A stretch of 64,000 bases of DNA, from positions 1 through 64,000 of the forward strand of contig JALQPE010001919.1 in assembly GCA_030407315.1 (NCBI GenBank). Direction: 5' to 3'. The DNA is from Asparagopsis taxiformis (lineage: Eukaryota > Rhodophyta > Florideophyceae > Bonnemaisoniales > Bonnemaisoniaceae). A program made the position numbers and the translations under genes. Below are positions 54,501 to 62,813 of this stretch, one piece after another (positions within the stretch are counted from its first letter, which is position 1; the number at the start of each line of letters is the position of its first letter). A model generated the notes under the pieces. That model was not told the DNA's origin and did not search any database. It was given only the letters and a program-made list of their open reading frames with translations.

Positions 54501-56018
54501 TTACATATTCCTTTTCTTATAGGGTACGGACACAATGTGGGCGTCCAGGTTGAATCCTAGTGACTGCAGTACAGGGCGTGATATAAGAACTTCAGGCATG
54601 TTATGATCAAAGACTAGGAATTCCAAATTGCGTAGTCGAAACGGGCCCTCAGATGTCATGAGTGTTGTTGACAGTCTTGCCTTTTTGTGTGCATATATCC
54701 TTGTGGTGTCACCAGATGTGTCAATAGCCAATGATACTGGTACTGGATTGGACAATGGGAGCACTGATACAAATACTCCCTGCTCCGCGCATTTGTCAAG
54801 GTGATTCTGGCTTAATGCAGAGTGATCTGCTCCATAATCACCGTTGACGATTACACTCACAGTGTCAGCCAGTTTTGCAAAGTACCTGCCAGTTCCCTGT
54901 AATGCTTCACGAGCTTCGGAATCATGAGTATGTGACAAAGAGTTGAGTCTTCCGGATTTCGATCGCTCCGCATAATATTCCTTCAGAAACTTTTCCTTCT
55001 CCTTGCTGCTGGTTCTAGGACAATCCCTTATCATATGCCTTCTATTGCACTTTTCCTTATTGAGGCATAAAGGTAACTGCTTCTTGGATGCATCCTGGCT
55101 CTTATCTTCACCTGCGTCAGCTGCGATATTCTTGCTACCAGCCGTGCTTACCGTATTTGAACGCTTTGGGAGCGAAGAGGGAGATGCAGATAGTGTTGGG
55201 GTGTTGCGATTAGTTCTAGCTGTAATGCAAGCAGCTGAGCTATGAAATGAAGTATTTTTCAAGGCCTCAGAAGTATTCGCAATCTCTCCAGCTAGTATTT
55301 CACTTCTCTGTTGATCCACTGATGCGGATCGGACAGGGATGAAGGGGTTACATTGTACAGCTTGCTCAACCACATACTGGTAGAACGAAAGCCAATCAGT
55401 TTTCAATGCAGTCTTACACAGGCTCAGATCTGCCAGTATCTTACCCTGCAACTCTGGAGGCTTCAGGAGAGCGCATATGTGTGTAGTAGCCACCTGTGGG
55501 TTGATTGTTATTAATGTATCCCAGTGCCTGCTTCTGAGAAACTTTTTGTATTCCATGAACAGGTTCTTTATACGAAGCTCTGGGTCATCCTCGTATATAT
55601 TGATTTGCACGTTCGCTACGACAGCCTGTTCCAAATCATGGGGTGTGATGGAGTCGAGAGAGATGGCAGTCTTCTCTTCCAACCATTTCTTTAGAACGTC
55701 CTCATTAAGCTCTTCCACTGTATTGACGTCTTTGAATTCCTTGAACTCAACGAGAGACAGAAGCAGGTCGGGGTCGAATGAAGATTTGAGTGAGATAGCA
55801 GTAGCTACTCCACCTTGCGCATCAATGTCGCTAATGCGCTGTAGGTACCGTTGATGTGCTTTCACGAATTCGTCAATGGCTTTGCGACCAAGCTGTCGCA
55901 ACTCCGGGTGTGTGATAGGGGTGAAAAGTTGTTGCCCTGTGTGGTGACAGCTGTTTGTAGGTGTCATTTTTGGGCAAAGAAAACTCAGTAAGCCACAATT
56001 GGCTTCACTAGTGATCAC
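54501..56018 (-). CDS. Gypsy gag with zinc knuckle and protease
   Basis: 505 codons, intact. An N-terminal helical gag region runs to about residue 250. A zinc-knuckle-like motif lies near 320: C-L-N-K-E-K-C, then H-M-I-R-D-C-P, a longer C-x5-C variant of the usual C-x2-C. An aspartic-protease-like segment starts near 400 with V-N-G-D-Y-G-A-D and later V-L-I-S-R-P-V-L. The expected D-T/S-G-A active site reads D-Y-G-A, an unusual residue at a position normally Ser/Thr, so activity is uncertain. The likely start is the second Met (M-T-P-T-N-S), 18 codons in. It forms the RNA-packing shell. Confidence 0.75.
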   Translation of the reverse strand: MITSEANCGLLSFLCPKMTPTNSCHHTGQQLFTPITHPELRQLGRKAIDEFVKAHQRYLQRISDIDAQGGVATAISLKSSFDPDLLLSLVEFKEFKDVNTVEELNEDVLKKWLEEKTAISLDSITPHDLEQAVVANVQINIYEDDPELRIKNLFMEYKKFLRSRHWDTLITINPQVATTHICALLKPPELQGKILADLSLCKTALKTDWLSFYQYVVEQAVQCNPFIPVRSASVDQQRSEILAGEIANTSEALKNTSFHSSAACITARTNRNTPTLSASPSSLPKRSNTVSTAGSKNIAADAGEDKSQDASKKQLPLCLNKEKCNRRHMIRDCPRTSSKEKEKFLKEYYAERSKSGRLNSLSHTHDSEAREALQGTGRYFAKLADTVSVIVNGDYGADHSALSQNHLDKCAEQGVFVSVLPLSNPVPVSLAIDTSGDTTRIYAHKKARLSTTLMTSEGPFRLRNLEFLVFDHNMPEVLISRPVLQSLGFNLDAHIVSVPYKKRNM

Positions 56019-56348
56019 TGTAGTTAATCGTGGTTTGAGTTTTTGTTGAGGTGGTTTTTTTTCTGCCTCCTTTACTTCTACTCTCTGCTACCTGCGTTTA
56101 AATACACTCGATATCTCCCTAGCTATGTTTTCTGTTTCATTGGCTATGTCCAATTCCCAGCGATAAACAGCTTGCACCGCCAAAGTTTCCTAGTTAGCCA
56201 GTCAAAAAGAAAAGGTCTTCCATTAATTGGGTAGCATTTGGCTGCGCCAAACGGAGTATTGAGAGGAAATACAGGAAAGATGATAATGGGCATAATAGAA
56301 CCGAATTTGGGATCTCCATTTGAATCGCATTATTTGGAATGCGTGACA
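56019..56348 (-). repeat. 5' LTR of the Gypsy element
   Basis: 330 bp, identical by eye to 50463-50792, with the CAGG duplication at 56349-56352. Confidence 0.95.
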
Positions 56349-56651
56349 CAGGTAAGAATGCCTTTGTCAATGTGAGCAGGTGGGGAAGCGAACAATTTAC
56401 CCGCGGTGAAACGGGTAGTATGAGGCCGTGTACAGTACGTTTGGCCCTCAGTTTCAACCAATCACATTGGTTCGCCCCCCCCCCCATCATATTTCCACCA
56501 ATAGAATTGTTTCGGCCCTCATTTGGTCATTTCTCATTGGCTGTTCTGAATAAATGCTGAAAAAAGACCATTGGAGCGGCATGCGAAAACACATTCGTTT
56601 TTTGGGCCATCCTGGCTCCGACCGCCGGCCGTTCTCGCGTGACACATCTGC
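56349..56651. other. Right flank of the Gypsy element; CCAAT-type words
   Basis: It has no ORF of note. It carries three or four CCAAT/ATTGG words (CAACCAATCACATTGG, CACCAATAGAATTG, CTCATTGGCT, CCATTGGAG) and a run of ten or more C at 56477-56487. Clustered CCAAT motifs suggest the promoter of the following genes or of the MULE end. Confidence 0.4.
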
Positions 56652-57236
56652 GTGACAACCTCAGCTTTGATACTTTCTCTTTTTGGAAATTCTGAAAATC
56701 CCAATCAAGCTTTCGCCGTCGTAACCTTTTCACTATTCCTCAAAATTCAAAATCCTTTTCTGTCATCGCCGAGCAATATTGCCAAGTCACTACTTGCTCC
56801 TGGTCCACTGAACCATACCCGCCCCGCTCCAGGGTCACAACACCATCGTGGGTCACACGACGCGATGCACCGATTCCAACACCCCATCCTCACTGCTACG
56901 GACGTAATCACTTCGCGCATCCATTCGCCGGTCCGAATCTTCACATCGCAATACTTTCTACGTGGCGGAGAGCGATACATCGAAGGGCAACAAGTTGACG
57001 ATATCTCCCGCGAATTCTGACACCACCTGGCCTCTGTTCAACATACAAACAGGAAACAGGTTCCAGTCGAGCTCATCGAGATTCTACAAGCCTTGATGCA
57101 CACAGTTTCGTATTTTGTATCTTCATCGCATGCACAAGAGGAGAAGAAAGCTCATCCATTTCCAAGTTTTGCAAAAGGACTGAAGAGAATCTTTTACTTC
57201 ATAACGGCGTTTTTGAAGCTACTTAGAACATAGAAA
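56652..57236 (+). pseudogene. Unrecognised ORF with one in-frame TGA
   Basis: 122 codons are open to a TGA at 57018-57020. The same frame then continues another 71 codons to a TAG just before the Ulp1 gene: V-P-V-E-L-I-E-I-L-Q-A-L, then F-P-S-F-A-K-G-L-K-R-I-F-Y-F-I. The region after the TGA looks like a real helical protein. I do not recognise it. It abuts the Ulp1 ORF and could be its upstream exon or partner. Confidence 0.4.
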
Positions 57237-57238
57237 AT

Positions 57239-58717
57239 ATGCTGAGTCACTGCCGTTATCAACGAATCCCGGCATTCCAACAGAAGCTAGAAGGTTTGGG
57301 AATTGAGATGGACGCAGCGGAAAAAAAGGTGTTTGAAGAGTACTTGAAGCATACAATAGATTTTCGTAGGACAGGGGATCCTACTCTTCCCTGGTTTGAG
57401 TATTGTTTTGCTGGAAGGATGATAGATGATCATCTATTGCTTGCTGGGATGCTGGAATTTGAGTTTGACGACAACACAGTCATATTTGGATGCAACAGTG
57501 CGCAATTTGTTACCGCTGGAGCCAATCATTACACTGAACTATCTGACGGCAGGGGTTTCGACGTTACAGACCAATGGGTCTCTAATATAAGGAACCGTTT
57601 AATATCATCATGGAAAGATCCGAACCGACCAATATCGATTTTCATTCCTGTGAACATCCAAAATACTCACTGGGGAGCTGTATTTTGCATCCCAGATCTG
57701 GATAGGGATAAATCTGGAATGATTTTCTGGGGAGATAGTCTTGGATATCGTGCACCATCCTTTCTTCTGAATTATATCCTCTGTTTGCTCAATACTATGC
57801 CACATAAAATGGCCTGGAGGACGAGCGCCGACAACTATATTCTTGACCTTCTTGGTTTTGAAAGACAGAAAGATGGCTATAGCTGTGCCTGTTATCTTCT
57901 GTCCGCACTTTCCAGTATGGCTTGGAGTAGTGGAAGAATGCCCCGAGGAACATATCAGCTATATTCGTCCACTCGGACCGAAGCGATACGAAACATTTGC
58001 ACGAAAAGATATGTTGAAGGTTTTCGCGAAGCGTACAGTCATTTCCCCTCTCCCAACGGAGATTCGATAACGGATCTAAAAGTGTACGATATCCTCTGCG
58101 CGAAGCTTCCTGGACAGCAATCAGCGAACCACATTCCGGTTGGTAGTGGTGTCATATCTATCATTGATGACACAGCAGATTGTATTCGCACTCAAACTGA
58201 TGAATTCAAATCCCCCAACAACAGGTCAAGAAGCTCATCGGAGTGTGTAGATGGCTCTTCGGAGTTTGAAATGGAAATTGAGCACGTGAAAAGTTTGGAA
58301 ACTTCGAGTCATGCAAGAGAATCTATTCATTCAGGAGATGTGTTTAGTGATCCATTTGATGCTCCCCAGCGACACAAACAGAACATGTTGTCTGGCAAAT
58401 CTCCTATGGATAAATATTTTGAAGCACTCCGAGTTTCGAAACAGTCCTCGCACCAAAGGTATACACCCGTGGGAAGCATTGAGGGAAGAAACCCGGGCGA
58501 TAATTCCGTGGATGAGGAAGACATCAGCCATTTGAAATCACTGGAAAGTAGAGACTCACAAGAATACTCTCTGGGTAAGAAGGAGCCTTCTTTTCGAGCC
58601 GACCAACCCTCTGAGCAAGCGATTGAAGAGGGTATGGAAAATGATAGTATGGAGCGGGCCACTGAGACAACATGTGTTCCTCACAAGGTAACTCAGCTTC
58701 AGGATGATGAACTGTGA
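57239..58717 (+). CDS. Ulp1-like (C48) cysteine protease, left arm of the MULE
   Basis: 492 codons. The protease domain covers about residues 85-240 with the catalytic order His-Asp-Gln-Cys: N-T-H-W (H144), F-W-G-D-S-L (D166), Q210 and G-Y-S-C (C216). These residues define SUMO-type Ulp1 proteases, which cleave SUMO-like modifiers from proteins. The remaining ~250 residues are Ser/Glu-rich and probably disordered. MULEs carrying Ulp1 genes are known in plants and other eukaryotes. A near-identical copy in inverse orientation lies at 62814-64000, diverging only in the last ~40 codons. The gene is convergent with the MULE transposase. Confidence 0.8.
   Translation: MLSHCRYQRIPAFQQKLEGLGIEMDAAEKKVFEEYLKHTIDFRRTGDPTLPWFEYCFAGRMIDDHLLLAGMLEFEFDDNTVIFGCNSAQFVTAGANHYTELSDGRGFDVTDQWVSNIRNRLISSWKDPNRPISIFIPVNIQNTHWGAVFCIPDLDRDKSGMIFWGDSLGYRAPSFLLNYILCLLNTMPHKMAWRTSADNYILDLLGFERQKDGYSCACYLLSALSSMAWSSGRMPRGTYQLYSSTRTEAIRNICTKRYVEGFREAYSHFPSPNGDSITDLKVYDILCAKLPGQQSANHIPVGSGVISIIDDTADCIRTQTDEFKSPNNRSRSSSECVDGSSEFEMEIEHVKSLETSSHARESIHSGDVFSDPFDAPQRHKQNMLSGKSPMDKYFEALRVSKQSSHQRYTPVGSIEGRNPGDNSVDEEDISHLKSLESRDSQEYSLGKKEPSFRADQPSEQAIEEGMENDSMERATETTCVPHKVTQLQDDEL
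57480..58601 (+). repeat. Left inverted arm of the MULE (visible part)
   Basis: Base x here pairs with base 121480-x in the right arm with no indel over 1122 bp. I see one mismatch (TTTTCG versus TTCTCG near 58592). The match ends sharply at 58601/62879. The arm probably extends further left, but the corresponding right-hand sequence is beyond the window. Confidence 0.9.
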
Positions 58718-58774
58718 TTCATAGCAAAAATTGTTTATTGCAACTTGAAAGGAAGCAAATTGCTCTACAAAAGC

Positions 58775-61700
58775 TTACTTTTCTCCTGCTGCTGTAGCAC
58801 AAGCCAAGCCAAGAGCAGCAGAAGTGGAAAAATTGGTGTTGCCGTCGTTTGCATTGAGTGTGGTTGAAATGGATCTACGGCGAGTGTTGTTATCCCCATA
58901 TAAGCCATTAGAAAAGGAGTCTCTGTTCCGCATATTTTCCGGTATTGTACTGCGATTTTCTCGACGAGTTCGACGACTGCGATACTCGTAAAATCCCCGC
59001 TTTCTTTTCGCAGATCCCTTATTACCAGCCAATCGAACCGAAGGGTTCCTGATCGAGCCAGATATGAGCACATTGTTTCTTTCGCTTTGAATTTCTATCG
59101 CAGCTCTGTTTTCAAATCCTCCTCTATTACTTCGTAGCGGATCATCTATAGAAATTCCAGCCACTGGATCCTCTCCTCGGGAGACGTTTGCTAGAACACG
59201 ACCCAGTAATGAACCAAAAGAATGCTGCAAGTTATGCCCTTTCGTCTCTAGACACCGGAATATTTGGTCGAAGATGGCCTTCTGGTTACTATATTGCACT
59301 CTCATCGCAAGGAACGCATCTGCATCGAAGCCTTCTTCAGCTGCCCCGTTTAGAAGAATCCTTTCTCCACGAAGAACTGGAGATGCTGGCCCAGCAGCCT
59401 TCCTTCCGGGAAGGCAGTTATTTGAAATTGGCGCTCCATGCCCCGGTCCGTGCTCTGAAAAGATCCCTGTCGCCAGTTGGTGAATACATGTTTCTATCCA
59501 TACTTTTCTGTCTCTTTTCCAGTACTCGTGAAAAAATTCTTTGATATCAATTCTTTCACGACCTCCCAGCGAGGACTTCAGCTCAGCATTGTTTCTTCCA
59601 TACCCAGGGTATTGGAATATAACACGCGTTAGATGTCTACAAGACAGACCGGATGAAATCAGAAACGGACATGTGCATGATCCAATCAGCCGAGTTACAC
59701 CACCTGCATCATCATTTTTGTTCGAAAGTGTTACCTCAGCTTCTTGACTTCCTGGCCCAACCCCCTCTCGAAGTAAAAACGAGACTTTTTGCTCGTTGAC
59801 ACAACTTTTTCCATTCATGTTATCTTCTCGTCTAATATGCACCTGAGACGGCGGCTCGATCCTGACTTGTATAATGTCCCATGACAGTGAAGGTCTAAAA
59901 CTTAGCTTATGGAAATTCTCGATGGAATAGTTCGTGAACTCCGCCATGAATTTTTCCAGCTCAGATTCGTTTCTGAAAAGCCCCGAACCATAAATGATCG
60001 ATTTAACCGAACTAGACACCTTAAAAGTTTGTCTCACTCGTTCGACCTCTTGTACATCTGTAAACCGTTTCATTTCAAGAGGAACTGCACCGAGTGGTAC
60101 TTTCCGTTTTAGTATAGTTGACCGGAAAATTGAATTGAAGCACTCGCTATATCCAGTACCCTGGAATAGAAATCTTACACCGCATCGCTTCCTATTGTAG
60201 CATTGTACTACCAGCTCTGGTAACTTTCTGAATAAAGTGGTATACCACCTTGGGTATACACTACCATCCAGACCTTGGAAATAGATCTGTTCGAAAGCCT
60301 CTCTCCGAGTAAAAAAGTCATGTTCTGTCGGGCATCTGCGTAATGTGTATAGATCACGGGACATTAATCTGTGTGTTGTAGATAATAAAAAGTCCTGGGG
60401 AACCTCTGGCCGCTGAAATGATGTGTTCCCCTGATGTATCTTTCGAAAGAGTTGTGGGTTGCCATACTTGGCCAGAAATGATGAAATATTTTTCATCTGG
60501 TTCATGTTCAAGTGCCATTCGTCAAGAAGAACGTACGCCCGAGGCCATATCTTTCGTGCTCCATTTATCGCTGCCATGTCTTCATCCAGCGCTATAACAT
60601 TGGGAGGTAAAGGAGCCATACAATCGAACTGCTTCATTGCCCATACCATACTTCCCTCAGTCTGATCTTGTAGAACTCCCATCATATAGATTACGTTTTT
60701 ACCCTCGTTAGTACGACCAGCAAAGCCTATCAATGGTAACCCATATGCATTGGCCACGGATTTGCAGTCCACAGATACTCCAGGGAATATTCCATTCATC
60801 TCGTACATATCGCGCCATTCGGGTAATGACCATACCACCGAATGTAAGGAATTATCCTCTGTTAATCGTACTGAAAAGAACGTCCGGGCATTCGCTTGTT
60901 GCATATCAACAAGGTTTCGAATAAGAATCATACAGTCTTGCTCATAGGGGTGGTTGCAGCGAGTTCTGTAGGAAATATAGCGTCTTAATCGTGCTCTATG
61001 CACTGTGATATTGAACTTGTCTTCGATGTACCTGGTAATATCTCGGCACCTAATGTAAGACACTTCGCTCATTTCAATGGCTGTACTTAAAGCCTCTGGA
61101 GGAATCGCTGCGGTTCTGATCGCAGGGTCAGGGTCGTGGTCGTGATTGCCATTAACTATATGAAGAACATGACGGATATATTTAGTTGGTGTACCTCCAT
61201 CATGATAAGGTTCAGCACCACCATTCTCCATATCTATTTCCATTTCATCCGCGGTATCCATCAGAAAACCACGGACTCGACATTCAAACGGACACGTTGA
61301 TTTCTTCCCTTCGGGTTTGTGTGAGCATTTCAAAGTGACGCTACGTAAGAAACGTCGACTGACGTCGTAAAAAATAGATCGCCGTACGAAAACACGATTT
61401 CCATAACAGTTGGAGACATGCTTCAGAGTAGGTATCAAACCGGTGCTGTCCTCGGCTTCAAATGACGTTGTAATCGAGTTCATAGCCTCTGCCGGGCTGT
61501 TTCTAGCCTCCTCTAGTTCATCAGATCCGTATTTTGCAGACTGCAAATCGAGATTCGATCCAGAACAGTCGGCCCGGGAAGGTTGCGATTCCACTGTAGA
61601 CCACATAGATGTAATACCATCCCATTTTTCTTCTCCATATGTACCCGAGTCACTGGAAACATCCAGGCACTTTTGAGTAACATCCACAGGAGCTCTTCCT

Positions 61701-62419
61701 ACTTCGTTTTCATGTACGGGATCACATTCCAGGGATGTTTTGAGCTTTCCATCAAGTTTCTCAGCTGACGAGTATTGCGGTACTGGTTGTTTATTCGGAC
61801 TGCCACCGTCAGACACAGGGCTGGCCTGGTTCCGAAATTGACTCTTTGGTGAAAAAGCAAAGCCTCCCGAGTGTCGATGCTTTCTAACCTTCGATTTTCG
61901 GTAACTACAAATATTCTCGGGCTCTTTGCTTATAAGATTCGAGATCTTTATCGCTGGGTGTGATCGGCAGATTTCCTTTGCGGTCTCTTCAACTTCACGC
62001 AAAGTTTGCAGTGTCGTTTCGGAGCGCTTCGATGGTTTCGTAGATGTTCCAAGAGGATGTGTATGATATTCGACCGGTTCTTTCACATACCAGACAGGTT
62101 CATCTCGTTTTCTCCAAGCGTTGAACTGTACTCGACATGCTGCCCCTCGCCGCGCTTCAATGCATCGTAGTCGTAACCGCACAATAAAAGGAGATTTCGA
62201 TCTCTTCAAGAAAGTTCTGCATGATATCCCGAAGAACTCTCCTCTCATGCGACATCTTTCTGTAGTATACGTGGCAATTCCGAAATTGCAAATATTTACG
62301 TTTTCCGCGGAATTCGAATTTCGGCGGACACGACCGGCGACAGCAATGCACGAACATTGCTGGCGCATGCGCGCACGCAACCGGCACACGTGTGCAACGA
62401 ACGTACTGGCAACGGCCAA
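58775..62419 (-). CDS. MULE (Mutator-like) transposase
   Basis: 1214 codons, uninterrupted. Two zinc-binding WRKY/GCM1 (FAR1-like) DNA-binding modules seem present: about 45-125, ending in H-T-H, and about 340-430, with C, C, then H-D-H-D. The MULE catalytic domain covers about 540-780: S-V-D-C-K-S-V (D near 551), I-A-L-D-E-D (near 612), L-L-D-E-W-H-L-N-M-N (W-H signature near 635) and Y-S-E-C-F-N (Glu near 770). A SWIM zinc finger follows: C-T-C-P-F, then C-R-H-L. The C-terminal ~200 residues are basic and disordered. It cuts and inserts the element and normally makes 9-bp target duplications. The true start may be a later Met (for example residue 58). Confidence 0.9.
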   Translation of the reverse strand: MAVASTFVAHVCRLRARMRQQCSCIAVAGRVRRNSNSAENVNICNFGIATYTTERCRMRGEFFGISCRTFLKRSKSPFIVRLRLRCIEARRGAACRVQFNAWRKRDEPVWYVKEPVEYHTHPLGTSTKPSKRSETTLQTLREVEETAKEICRSHPAIKISNLISKEPENICSYRKSKVRKHRHSGGFAFSPKSQFRNQASPVSDGGSPNKQPVPQYSSAEKLDGKLKTSLECDPVHENEVGRAPVDVTQKCLDVSSDSGTYGEEKWDGITSMWSTVESQPSRADCSGSNLDLQSAKYGSDELEEARNSPAEAMNSITTSFEAEDSTGLIPTLKHVSNCYGNRVFVRRSIFYDVSRRFLRSVTLKCSHKPEGKKSTCPFECRVRGFLMDTADEMEIDMENGGAEPYHDGGTPTKYIRHVLHIVNGNHDHDPDPAIRTAAIPPEALSTAIEMSEVSYIRCRDITRYIEDKFNITVHRARLRRYISYRTRCNHPYEQDCMILIRNLVDMQQANARTFFSVRLTEDNSLHSVVWSLPEWRDMYEMNGIFPGVSVDCKSVANAYGLPLIGFAGRTNEGKNVIYMMGVLQDQTEGSMVWAMKQFDCMAPLPPNVIALDEDMAAINGARKIWPRAYVLLDEWHLNMNQMKNISSFLAKYGNPQLFRKIHQGNTSFQRPEVPQDFLLSTTHRLMSRDLYTLRRCPTEHDFFTRREAFEQIYFQGLDGSVYPRWYTTLFRKLPELVVQCYNRKRCGVRFLFQGTGYSECFNSIFRSTILKRKVPLGAVPLEMKRFTDVQEVERVRQTFKVSSSVKSIIYGSGLFRNESELEKFMAEFTNYSIENFHKLSFRPSLSWDIIQVRIEPPSQVHIRREDNMNGKSCVNEQKVSFLLREGVGPGSQEAEVTLSNKNDDAGGVTRLIGSCTCPFLISSGLSCRHLTRVIFQYPGYGRNNAELKSSLGGRERIDIKEFFHEYWKRDRKVWIETCIHQLATGIFSEHGPGHGAPISNNCLPGRKAAGPASPVLRGERILLNGAAEEGFDADAFLAMRVQYSNQKAIFDQIFRCLETKGHNLQHSFGSLLGRVLANVSRGEDPVAGISIDDPLRSNRGGFENRAAIEIQSERNNVLISGSIRNPSVRLAGNKGSAKRKRGFYEYRSRRTRRENRSTIPENMRNRDSFSNGLYGDNNTRRRSISTTLNANDGNTNFSTSAALGLACATAAGEK

Positions 62420-62813
62420 CGGACCAACGGGTCCCTACGTGTGACCCACAAGGTCCTTTCCCATTCGGGGACGTTACGAGCAGTGTTTACACTGTAATGC
62501 GATGCCATCGTGGCCATATAGGTATTGGCATCGTGCCGGGAGGGAAAGGGGACAATTCATCGAACGAGCAACGGCTCTAGTCTACGACTGACTTCTACCT
62601 TTACGTTTACGTTTTGCCTAACGAGGCTTCGTCTCCGTCGAGCTGCGTACTCCCTACCCATCGCCGCACGTAAGGCTGATTACGTGTAGTGCCTCCGGGC
62701 TTGGTTGAGAGCGCCTCCGGTGACGTACCACCTCGTTTGCTAACGTAATCCTCGCGTGGATTGTTGCGTCGTGACGCTCGTGTCTACTCGCTAACCTATC
62801 TCTACCGTTCTAC
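62420..62813. other. MULE internal spacer, no gene
   Basis: This region upstream of the transposase ATG holds its probable promoter. It has no ORF of note. The words TACGTTTACG and TAACGTAATC give it a mildly repetitive look. Confidence 0.5.

Larger units (their letters stand above)
50463..56348 (-). mobile_element. Gypsy (Ty3-like) retrotransposon with chromodomain, recent
   Basis: 5886 bp. The LTRs at 50463-50792 and 56019-56348 are 330 bp each and appear identical by eye, so insertion is very recent. The CAGG flanks (50459-50462 and 56349-56352) are the target duplication. In the sense (minus) direction the order is gag, protease, RT, RNase H, integrase, chromodomain, the chromovirus order. 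Despite identical LTRs, pol is split over three frames. No tRNA 3'-end (TGG) primer site follows the 5' LTR, where the sense strand continues GTGATCACTAGTGAAGCC. Confidence 0.9.

Noticed and set aside
50463..56348. Reading the Gypsy element as an integrated virus
   Set aside because: There is no envelope gene; the gag-RT-integrase-chromodomain order is that of chromovirus-type retrotransposons.
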